DNA from: Gammaproteobacteria bacterium
GTDB lineage: Bacteria > Pseudomonadota > Gammaproteobacteria > Steroidobacterales > Steroidobacteraceae
Reading direction: 5' to 3'
DNA length: 5,891 nt
Assembly: GCA_027451085.1 (NCBI GenBank)
Contig: DAIDKA010000113.1
Span: 1-5,891 of the forward strand
Notes under the pieces: generated by a model
The model's input: only the letters and a program-made list of their open reading frames with translations
Databases searched by the model: none
What the model was told of the DNA's origin: nothing
Shown here: piece after piece, positions 1 through 5,891 of the stretch
Layout of the letters: each line of letters opens with the position of its first letter
Numbering within the stretch: the first letter of the stretch is position 1
Position numbers and translations under genes: made by a program

Positions 1-502
1 TGAGAGCCCGCCGGCCGATGCCGCCGACATGGACGCCTGGCTGGCCAGGGCGCAAGCCGGTTCCGATCCGCTGTTCTTTGCGGTGGTCGATCGGGCCACG
101 GGTCGCGCCGAGGGGCGGCAGGCGCTGATGCGCATCGATCCCGTGCACGGCGTGATCGAGATCGGCAGCATCCTGTGGGGCCCGGCCATGACCCGCACGC
201 GCGTGGCCACCGAGGCGCTGTTCCTCTCAGCCGCCTACGTCTTCGACGCCCTGGGTTACCGCCGCTTCGAGTGGAAATGCCACAACCGCAACGAGCCCTC
301 GAAGCGGGCCGCGTTGCGCTTCGGCTTCTCCTACGAGGGTCTGTTCCGGCAGCACATGGTGGTCAAGGGCGGGAACCGGGACACCGCCTGGTTTTCGATG
401 ATCGACCGGGACTGGCCACGGCTGAAGGCGGGTTACGAGGCCTGGCTGGCGCCGGAGAACTTCGACGCGCAGGGGCGGCAGTTCGCCAGGCTTGCCGTTT
501 AA
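1..502 (+). CDS. GNAT-family N-acetyltransferase, RimJ/RimL-like (5'-truncated by window edge)
   Basis: Predicted cytoplasmic acetyl-CoA-dependent N-acetyltransferase; the substrate cannot be told from sequence. The frame is open from base 2 to a TAA at 500-502, giving 166 residues (numbered from the codon at base 2). A strand-helix core runs through IEIGSILWG (52-60) and TRTRVATEAL (64-73), the latter in the place of the acetyl-CoA pyrophosphate-binding motif A. LGYRRFEWKCHNRN (84-97), then S100 and GFSYEG (108-113), form the typical motif B region. NRDTAWFSM follows, and the C-terminal WLAPENFD is typical of one uncharacterised bacterial/fungal subgroup. Family members I recall are about 200-240 residues, so some 50-70 N-terminal residues probably lie outside the window. 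The ATG at 29 has no Shine-Dalgarno sequence and the frame is open upstream of it, so I do not take it as the start. The gene converges on mdtC and overlaps it by 4 bases. No functional link to efflux is evident. Confidence 0.93.
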   Translation, partial: ESPPADAADMDAWLARAQAGSDPLFFAVVDRATGRAEGRQALMRIDPVHGVIEIGSILWGPAMTRTRVATEALFLSAAYVFDALGYRRFEWKCHNRNEPSKRAALRFGFSYEGLFRQHMVVKGGNRDTAWFSMIDRDWPRLKAGYEAWLAPENFDAQGRQFARLAV

Positions 503-504
503 AC
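497..504. other. Palindrome GTTTAAAC holding the overlapping convergent stop codons of GNAT and mdtC
   Basis: The plus-strand TAA at 500-502 ends the acetyltransferase and the minus-strand TAA (499-501) ends mdtC. Both lie in the 8-base palindrome GTTTAAAC, an AT-rich spot in otherwise GC-rich sequence. The genes overlap by 4 bases, so no intergenic terminator is possible. Each transcript must end inside, or beyond, the coding region of the other gene. Confidence 0.9.
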
Positions 505-3500
505 CCCTGCTGCCAGCGCGCCGGAGTCCCGCTCCATCTGCTGCCGGCGCTTGCGTCGCCTGGCGCCGATGCGCTGCACGTACAGGTAGACCACGGGCGT
601 GGTGTACAGCGTCAGCAGCTGGCTCACGATCAGTCCGCCCACGATGGAGATGCCCAGCGGACGGCGCAGTTCGGTGCCGTCGCCGCTGGCGATCGCCAAT
701 GGCATGGCCCCGGCGATGGCGGCGCAGGTGGTCATCATGATGGGCCGGAAACGCAGCGAGCAGGCGCGCGCGATGGCGTCGCGGGGGTTCAACCCCAGGT
801 GGCGTTCGGCATCGAGCGCGAAGTCCACCATCATGATGGCGTTCTTTTTCACGATGCCGATGAGCAGCATGATGCCGAGGAAGGAGATGATGCTGAACTC
901 CGTGTTGGTCAGCAGCAGCGCCAGCAGTGCGCCCAGGCCGGCGGAGGGCAGGGTGGAGAGGATGGTCAGCGGCTGGGTGAAGCTTTCGTACAGGACACCC
1001 AGCACAACGTAGATGGCGAGCAGCGATGCCAGCAGTATCAGCGGCAGGTTGTTCTGCTGCTGCTGGAACTGCTGCGCCGTGCCGTAGGCGCTGCCGTGGA
1101 TGGTGATGGGCATATGGATGCGGTCGATGGTGCGCTGGATGGCATCCAAGGCCTGACCGAGGGATACGCCGCCGGCCAGGTTGTAGGAGAACGAGGTCGA
1201 GACCTGCACCCCGGTATGGTTCACCTGGGTCGGGGTGTTGTTGATCTCAAAGCTGCTGAAAGCGTCGTACGGCACCATGGGTTCGGCCGTGACGCTGACT
1301 GCTGAACCGGTGGAGGTGCTGCGTGAGCCGCCGGTCGCCAGGGCGTTGAGGGACGCATTGCGCTGCAGGTTTTCGGCCACGGCCGACGCCGAGGTCGCAG
1401 CCACGCCCTTGAACGACACGGTGCCGGCCACGGCCTGTGTGGCCTGGGTGCCGGACAGCGCTCCGCCCACGGTGCTCACGTCCAGTTTGTTGAGGACCTC
1501 CGGCTGCACGGTGAACTGGGGTGCAACCTCCAGGATGACCTGGTACTGCTGGGGGTTGAAGGGATCGTAGATGTTGGACACCCCGGCCTGGGTGAAGGAG
1601 TACATCAGCGCGCTGTCGATCTGGGTCATGTTCAACCCCACCTGCGAGGCGGTGTCGCGGTCGATCTTGAGGTCGGCCTCAAGCGCGCCGGGCTGAAGGT
1701 CGGTGTCCACGTCGGTGATCTCGGGAATGTTCTGCAGTGCGACCTTCAGCTTCTGGGACCAGGTCCGCAGATCGTTGAGGTTGTCGCCCAGCAGGGTGTA
1801 CTGGTACTCGGAGTTGCCCTGGCGGCCGCCGCCACCGCCGAAGTCCTGCACCGCGAACAGGAACACGTTCACACCCTGAACTGCCCGCAGCCTGGGGCGC
1901 AGGCGGTCGATGATCTGGTCGGCCGAGAGCTTGCGCTGTGACAACGGCTTGAGGCTGATGCGCATCTGCGCGAAGGCGGCGTTGCCGTTGGAGCTGCCCA
2001 CCGAGCCGGCGACATCCGACACCCCGGGGTCCTCGCCGATGATCTTCGTGACCGTCTTCAGGCGGCTTTTCATCAGCTGGAAGGAGGTGGTCGCATCCCC
2101 GCGCATGCCCCCCTGCAGCGCGCCGGTGTCCTGCTGGGGCATGAAGCCCTTGGGCACGGCGATGTACAGGTAGATGTTGAGCCCCACGGTCGCCAGCAGC
2201 GTGAAAACCATGGCGAGCTTGTGATCGAGCGCCCACCCCAGGGTACGCTCATAGCTTTGCTTCAGGGAGTTGAAGCCCTCGTCGAACCAGCGGAAGAATC
2301 GCGTGGGCTGGTGCCTGTCGGTGCGGCCGAGCAGGCGCGCGCACATCATGGGCGTGGTGGTCAGCGACACCAGCAGCGACAGCAGGATGGCCACCGACAG
2401 GGTCACGGTGAACTCCCTGAACAGGCGGCCCACCATGCCGCCGATGACCTGGAAGGGCAGGAACACGGCGATGAGCGACAGGCTCATGGAGATGACCGTG
2501 AAGCCCACCTCGCGGGCGCCCATCAGCGCCGCCTGCCGTGGCTTGACCCCGGCCTCGATATGCCGTGTGCTGTTCTCCATCACGACGATGGCGTCATCCA
2601 CGACGAAACCGGTGGCGATGGTGAGCGCCATGAGCGAGAAGTTGTCGAGGCTGAACCCCAGCAGGTACATGACGCCGAAAGTGCCCACCAGGGACACCGG
2701 CACCACCACCGCAGGGATCAGCGCCGCACGGAAGCTGTTGAGGAACACGTATACCACCAGGATGACCATCAGCACGGCGATGACCAGTGTTTCCTCCACC
2801 TGGTGCAACGAGCCGCGGATGGTGATGGAGCGGTCCGAGATCACCTCGAGGTCGATGGACGGATCGATGTCCGCCTTGAGCTTGGGCAGTTCTGCCTTGA
2901 CCGCATCCACCGCTTCGATGATGTTGGCGCCGGGTTGCTGGAAGATCTCCACGGTGATGGCCGCCTGGCCGTTGAAGATGCCGTAGGTGCGCGAGTTGGC
3001 CGTCGCGCCGTCCTGCATGTCGAGGACGGTGGCGACGTCGCGCAGACGGATGTAGGCGCCGTTGCGGCTGGCAATGATCAGGTCGCGGTAGTCGGCGGCG
3101 GTGCGGGCGTTGTCGTTGGTGTAGATCTGGTAGAACAGGTCTTTGGACTGGATCACACCCTTGGGAGCGTTGGCGTTGGCGTTGGCGATGGCCGCCTGCA
3201 CGTCCGGCAGGCCGATGCCGTACTTGGACAGCGCGAGTGGGTTGATCTCGACGCGCACGGCCGGCAGCGCGCTGCCGTTGAGGTTCACGTTGCCCACGCT
3301 CCCGATCTGCGACAGACGCTGGGAGATGATGGCGTCCGCGTTGTCGTAGATCTGCCCCTGCGTCAGCACCTTCGAAGTCAGCGCCAGCGTCATGATGGGG
3401 AACTGCGCGCTGTTGAGCTTGCGGTAGCTGGGATTGCGGGTCATCGAGGTGGGAAGGTCGGCATGCGCCCCCTCGATGGCCGCCTGCACATCGCGGGCGG

Positions 3501-3810
3501 CACCGTCGATGTCGCGGTCCAGCCCGAACACCAACTGGATGTTGGTGTTGCCAACGTTGCTGGTGGAGGTCATGTCCGTCACGTCCGCGATGGCGCCCAG
3601 GTGCCGTTCCAGCGGGGTGGCGATGGTGGCGGCCATCACCTCCGGGCTTGCACCCGGAAGGTTCGCGGACACAAAGATGGCCGGGGCGTCGATCTTGGGC
3701 AGGGGTGACACCGGCAGGAAGCCGAATGCGGCGGCACCTGCCAGTGTCAGGGCCAACGTCAGCAGCGTGGTGGCGACGGGCCGGCCGATGAAGGGTGCGG
3801 AGATGTTCAT
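499..3810 (-). CDS. mdtC: RND multidrug efflux transporter permease subunit, MdtC/MuxC-like
   Basis: Inner-membrane proton/drug antiporter subunit of the HAE-1 RND family, 1103 residues and complete. Its N-terminus matches remembered E. coli MdtC almost position for position (FIxRPVAT at 7-14, LPGASPE at 51-57, IDGAARDVQAAI at 101-112), which supports the ATG at 3810. TM1 is about 11-31, TM2-TM6 about 340-490, TM7 about 530-550 and TM8-TM12 about 922-1078; two large periplasmic domains lie between TM1/TM2 and TM7/TM8. The proton relay looks intact: D405 and D406 in TM4 (GFVVDDAIVV), K989 in TM10 (GIVKKNAIMM), R1020 and T1027 around TM11. It is longer than E. coli MdtC (about 1025 residues), mainly because of a Ser/Thr/Ala/Gly-rich insertion near 784-843. 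The C-terminus carries RRRKRR at 1084-1089. In relatives MdtC pairs with MdtB and an adaptor to export novobiocin, bile salts or other drugs; substrates here are unknown. MdtC rather than another HAE-1 paralogue is inferred from motif similarity and from its place after an mdtB-like gene. Confidence 0.95.
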   Translation of the reverse strand: MNISAPFIGRPVATTLLTLALTLAGAAAFGFLPVSPLPKIDAPAIFVSANLPGASPEVMAATIATPLERHLGAIADVTDMTSTSNVGNTNIQLVFGLDRDIDGAARDVQAAIEGAHADLPTSMTRNPSYRKLNSAQFPIMTLALTSKVLTQGQIYDNADAIISQRLSQIGSVGNVNLNGSALPAVRVEINPLALSKYGIGLPDVQAAIANANANAPKGVIQSKDLFYQIYTNDNARTAADYRDLIIASRNGAYIRLRDVATVLDMQDGATANSRTYGIFNGQAAITVEIFQQPGANIIEAVDAVKAELPKLKADIDPSIDLEVISDRSITIRGSLHQVEETLVIAVLMVILVVYVFLNSFRAALIPAVVVPVSLVGTFGVMYLLGFSLDNFSLMALTIATGFVVDDAIVVMENSTRHIEAGVKPRQAALMGAREVGFTVISMSLSLIAVFLPFQVIGGMVGRLFREFTVTLSVAILLSLLVSLTTTPMMCARLLGRTDRHQPTRFFRWFDEGFNSLKQSYERTLGWALDHKLAMVFTLLATVGLNIYLYIAVPKGFMPQQDTGALQGGMRGDATTSFQLMKSRLKTVTKIIGEDPGVSDVAGSVGSSNGNAAFAQMRISLKPLSQRKLSADQIIDRLRPRLRAVQGVNVFLFAVQDFGGGGGRQGNSEYQYTLLGDNLNDLRTWSQKLKVALQNIPEITDVDTDLQPGALEADLKIDRDTASQVGLNMTQIDSALMYSFTQAGVSNIYDPFNPQQYQVILEVAPQFTVQPEVLNKLDVSTVGGALSGTQATQAVAGTVSFKGVAATSASAVAENLQRNASLNALATGGSRSTSTGSAVSVTAEPMVPYDAFSSFEINNTPTQVNHTGVQVSTSFSYNLAGGVSLGQALDAIQRTIDRIHMPITIHGSAYGTAQQFQQQQNNLPLILLASLLAIYVVLGVLYESFTQPLTILSTLPSAGLGALLALLLTNTEFSIISFLGIMLLIGIVKKNAIMMVDFALDAERHLGLNPRDAIARACSLRFRPIMMTTCAAIAGAMPLAIASGDGTELRRPLGISIVGGLIVSQLLTLYTTPVVYLYVQRIGARRRKRRQQMERDSGALAAGV
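1054..1074. repeat. CTG/CAG codon run encoding a Gln-rich stretch before TM8 of the MdtC-like protein
   Basis: Four CTG units, a GAA and two more CTG units (plus-strand reading) encode QQFQQQQ at residues 913-919 on the minus strand. This lies at the periplasmic edge of TM8. Relatives carry a similar but less repetitive motif here (QVFQETM in remembered E. coli MdtC). Confidence 0.7.
1282..1461 (-). other. Segment encoding a low-complexity Ser/Thr/Ala/Gly-rich insertion in the MdtC-like protein
   Basis: Residues about 784-843 of the MdtC-like protein separate two conserved pieces (KLDVSTVGG before, PMVPYDAFSSF after). In remembered E. coli MdtC these pieces are joined by only a few residues (INNEGKAIPLSYF). 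The segment contains 18 Ser/Thr, 14 Ala and 6 Gly in 60 residues, with motifs such as ATSASA and SRSTSTGSA. It is in frame, and its base composition looks like that of the rest of the gene. By rough alignment to AcrB it falls in a hairpin of the second periplasmic domain, in or near the DC docking subdomain. The exact boundaries are approximate. Confidence 0.7.
3167..3186. repeat. Short tandem repeat, GCGTTG x3 plus partial copy, inside mdtC
   Basis: A 6-base unit occurs three times in a row, followed by GC. On the minus strand it encodes alternating Asn and Ala in AIANANANAP (residues about 207-216). The length of this region matches E. coli MdtC, so the repeat has not visibly expanded the protein. 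One unit gained or lost would keep the frame. Confidence 0.7.
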
Positions 3811-3820
3811 CGCGGCCTCA
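3811..3820 (-). promoter_or_regulatory. mdtC ribosome binding site overlapping the mdtB stop codon
   Basis: Read on the minus strand, the junction is ACT TGA GGCCGCG ATG. The TGA that ends mdtB is part of a TGAGG Shine-Dalgarno-like sequence, with 5 bases between GAGG and the mdtC ATG. This supports the ATG at 3810 and suggests that ribosomes finishing mdtB help initiate mdtC. No promoter can be placed in the 7-base gap. Confidence 0.75.
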
Positions 3821-5891
3821 AGTGGGCTGGTCCGACAGCTCGCCGCCGTCCTCGGGCGCGGCCTGGCCCAGGCGCTTTGAGAGCCGGTCGAAGGCGAGGT
3901 AGATCACCGGGGTGGTGAACAGCGTCAGCACCTGGCTGACCAGCAGGCCACCCACGATGCTCACGCCCAGCGGGTGGCGCAGTTCCGAACCGGTGCCGGT
4001 GCCGAACATCAGCGGCAGGGCGCCGAAGATCGCAGCCACGGTGGTCATGAGGATGGGGCGGAAGCGCAGCAGGCAGGCGCGGAAGATGGCATCCCGCGGC
4101 GCCATGCCCTGGTGGCGCTCGGCGTCGATGGCGAAGTCGATCATCAGGATGGCGTTTTTCTTGACGATGCCGATCAGCAGGATGATGCCGATGAGAGCGA
4201 TGATGGTGAGGTCATCCCCGGCGACCATCAGCGCGAGCAGGGCGCCGATGCCGGCGGAGGGCAGCGTGGAGAGGATCGTGACCGGGTGGACGAAGCTCTC
4301 GTAGAGCACGCCCAGCACGATGTACATCACCAGCACGGCGGCCAGCAGCAGCCACAACTCGTTGCTGAGATTGTTGCGGAACGCCAGTGCCGCGCCCTCG
4401 AAGGTGGTGCTGATGCTCTCGGGCATGTTCAGGGATTTCTCCACCTGCTCGACGGCGTCGACCGCATCGCCCAGCGAGGCGCCCGGGGCGAGATTGAACG
4501 ATATGGTGGCGGCCGGGAACTGGGCCAGGTGGCTGATCACCAGCGGCCTGGACGCCATGGTGAGGGTGGCCACGGTGGACATGGGCAGCTGCCCGCCGCC
4601 CGCCGACGGGATGTACAGCGACTGGATGGAGTTGGTGGAGTTGTAGGCCTTCGGGTCCGCCTCCATGATGACGCGGTACTGGTTCGACTGGGTGAAGATC
4701 GTGGAGATGATGCGCTGGCCGAAGGCGTCGTACAGGGCGTTGTCAATCGTGCCCATGCTGATGCCGAGGCGCGCGGCGGTGTCGCGGTCCACGTTGATGT
4801 AGGCGGCGAGGCCGTTGTCCTCGAGGTTGCTGGCGACGTCGGCGAGTTCGGGCCGCTCACGCAGCGCCGCCACCAGCTTCGGCGTCCAGGTGTCCAGGTT
4901 GTTGAAGCTCGCGTCCTTGAGGATGAACTGGTACTGCGCGCGGCTCACGGTGTTGTCGAGCGACAGGTCCTGCGAGGGCTGCATGTACAACGTGATGCCC
5001 GGGACCGATGCCGTCTCCTCGCGCAGGCGCTGGATGATCGCGTTCACCCGCTCCTTGCGCTGTTCCAGCGGCTTCAGGTTGATCAGGAAGCGGCCGCTGT
5101 TGAGGGTGACGTTGTCGCCGTCCACGCCGATGAACGAGGACAGGCTGACCACCGCCGGATCCTTCATCACGGCGGCGCCGAGGGCCTGCTGGCTCTCGGC
5201 CATCCTGTCGTAGGAGACCGACTGGGTGGCGACCGAGACACCCTGGATCAGGCCCGTGTCCTGTTCGGGGAAAAACCCCTTGGGCACCCACACGTACAGC
5301 GCGGCGGTGACCACCAGCGTGGCCAGCGCCACGACCAGGGTGGCCCCCTGGCGGTCCAGCACCCAGTTGAGGCTGCGGCCGTATGCGTCGATGACCGGAC
5401 CCAGCCAGCGCGTGGCATGCGCGTGCTGCTCGATACGTTCCCCGCTGTCGGCATCGCCGGCCTGCACCTCCTGGCCCCCCTTGAGGCGCTGCTTGAGCAT
5501 CAGCGCGCACAGCATGGGTACGAGAGTCAGTGATACCACCGCGGACAGGATGATGGTGACCGCGAGGGTGACGGCGAACTCGCGGAACAGGCGGCCGACG
5601 ACGTCCTGCATGAACAACAGCGGGATCAGCACCGCGATCAATGACACCGTCAGGGAGATGATGGTGAAGCCGATCTGTCCGGCGCCCTTGAGCGCGGCTT
5701 CCAGCGGGTTCTCGCCCGCCTCGATGTAGCGGGAGATGTTCTCGATCATGACGATGGCGTCGTCCACCACGAAGCCCGTGGCGATGGTCAGTGCCATCAG
5801 TGACAGATTGTTGAGGCTGAAGCCGAACTGGTACATGAGCGCGAAGGTGCCGATCAGCGACAGCGGCACCGAGAGGCTGGGGATGATCGTC
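3818..5891 (-). CDS. mdtB: RND multidrug efflux transporter permease subunit, MdtB/MuxB-like (5'-truncated by window edge)
   Basis: Second HAE-1 RND subunit, expected to form a heterotrimer with the MdtC-like protein in the inner membrane. The frame is open to the window edge and gives 690 residues from the codon at 5890-5888 to TGA at 3820-3818. Relatives are about 1040 residues, so roughly 350 N-terminal residues (TM1, first periplasmic domain, TM2) are missing. The fragment starts TIIPSLSVPLSLIGTF, just before TM3. The relay residues, in fragment numbering, are D43 and D44 (GFVVDDAIVM), K578 (GIVKKNAILM), R609 and T616. Stretches such as LKGAGQIGFTIISL, LIPLLFM, IGVDGDN, DNALYDAFGQRIISTI and NQYRVIME closely resemble remembered E. 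coli MdtB and distinguish it from MdtC. It lacks the insertion seen in its partner. The GTG at 5869 is an internal valine codon, not a start. Gene order and the 7-base gap to mdtC indicate one operon; an adaptor gene is expected upstream, outside the window. Confidence 0.95.
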   Translation of the reverse strand, partial: TIIPSLSVPLSLIGTFALMYQFGFSLNNLSLMALTIATGFVVDDAIVMIENISRYIEAGENPLEAALKGAGQIGFTIISLTVSLIAVLIPLLFMQDVVGRLFREFAVTLAVTIILSAVVSLTLVPMLCALMLKQRLKGGQEVQAGDADSGERIEQHAHATRWLGPVIDAYGRSLNWVLDRQGATLVVALATLVVTAALYVWVPKGFFPEQDTGLIQGVSVATQSVSYDRMAESQQALGAAVMKDPAVVSLSSFIGVDGDNVTLNSGRFLINLKPLEQRKERVNAIIQRLREETASVPGITLYMQPSQDLSLDNTVSRAQYQFILKDASFNNLDTWTPKLVAALRERPELADVASNLEDNGLAAYINVDRDTAARLGISMGTIDNALYDAFGQRIISTIFTQSNQYRVIMEADPKAYNSTNSIQSLYIPSAGGGQLPMSTVATLTMASRPLVISHLAQFPAATISFNLAPGASLGDAVDAVEQVEKSLNMPESISTTFEGAALAFRNNLSNELWLLLAAVLVMYIVLGVLYESFVHPVTILSTLPSAGIGALLALMVAGDDLTIIALIGIILLIGIVKKNAILMIDFAIDAERHQGMAPRDAIFRACLLRFRPILMTTVAAIFGALPLMFGTGTGSELRHPLGVSIVGGLLVSQVLTLFTTPVIYLAFDRLSKRLGQAAPEDGGELSDQPT

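Noticed and set aside
29..31. ATG at 29 as the true start of the acetyltransferase
   Set aside because: The same frame is open to the window edge, no Shine-Dalgarno sequence precedes this ATG, and the N-terminal part of the GNAT fold would be missing.
545..568. Inverted repeat CGGCGC ... GCGCCG as a possible terminator
   Set aside because: The stem is only 6 pairs with a 12-base loop, no T tract follows on either strand, and it lies within the coding sequence of the MdtC tail. Such short repeats are expected by chance in GC-rich DNA.
175..1305. A plus-strand frame (376 codons) running through the GNAT gene and on across the 3' end of mdtC
   Set aside because: It is out of frame with the GNAT gene and antisense to mdtC; its composition is low-complexity and no family is recognisable.
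2221..3708. A long open frame on the plus strand (495 codons) opposite mdtC
   Set aside because: It lies entirely antisense to a strongly conserved RND gene. Its translation is rich in His, Asp, Gly, Val and Arg with no recognisable domain, which is typical of antisense frames in GC-rich DNA.
3974..5533. A long open frame on the plus strand (519 codons) opposite mdtB
   Set aside because: It has the same character as the frame opposite mdtC: biased composition, no domain, and the opposite strand is a clear RND gene.
5867..5869. GTG at 5869 as the start of the second RND gene
   Set aside because: The frame continues to the window edge encoding TIIPSLS, which matches the conserved lead-in to TM3 in MdtB. 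The GTG is an internal valine.
1..5891. A previously undescribed biological system
   Set aside because: All coding content is explained by one GNAT acetyltransferase and two subunits of a known RND efflux family. I found no arrays, mobile elements, unusual RNAs or unexplained spacers.

Overview
The window is GC-rich chromosomal DNA, almost entirely coding, from a Gram-negative bacterium. The HAE-1-type RND exporters and the codon usage suggest a beta- or gammaproteobacterium; the genus cannot be read from the sequence alone.

Layout: bases 1-502 (+) hold the 3' part of a GNAT-family N-acetyltransferase of the RimJ/RimL-like type, cut at its 5' end by the window edge. Bases 499-3810 (-) hold a complete RND inner-membrane transporter subunit resembling MdtC (MuxC in Pseudomonas). 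Bases 3818-5891 (-) hold the C-terminal two-thirds of a second RND subunit resembling MdtB (MuxB), cut at its 5' end by the window edge. No gene-free stretch exceeds 7 bases. I see no RNA genes, CRISPR arrays, insertion sequences, or convincing promoters or terminators.

How the genes work together: the two RND genes are co-directional, in the order mdtB then mdtC, 7 bases apart. The ribosome binding site of mdtC overlaps the mdtB stop codon, so they are very probably co-transcribed and translationally coupled. In characterised relatives (MdtABC, MuxABC) such a pair assembles as a heterotrimeric proton-driven pump with a periplasmic adaptor (MdtA/MuxA) and an outer-membrane channel. The adaptor gene would be expected just beyond base 5891. 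No outer-membrane factor gene follows mdtC; the GNAT gene abuts it tail-to-tail and the two stop codons overlap in a TTAA.

This is mostly a conventional efflux locus, not a new system. The most distinctive points are a roughly 60-residue Ser/Thr/Ala/Gly-rich insertion in the MdtC-like subunit, the overlapping convergent stops with no room for a dedicated intergenic terminator, and the tight mdtB-mdtC coupling.
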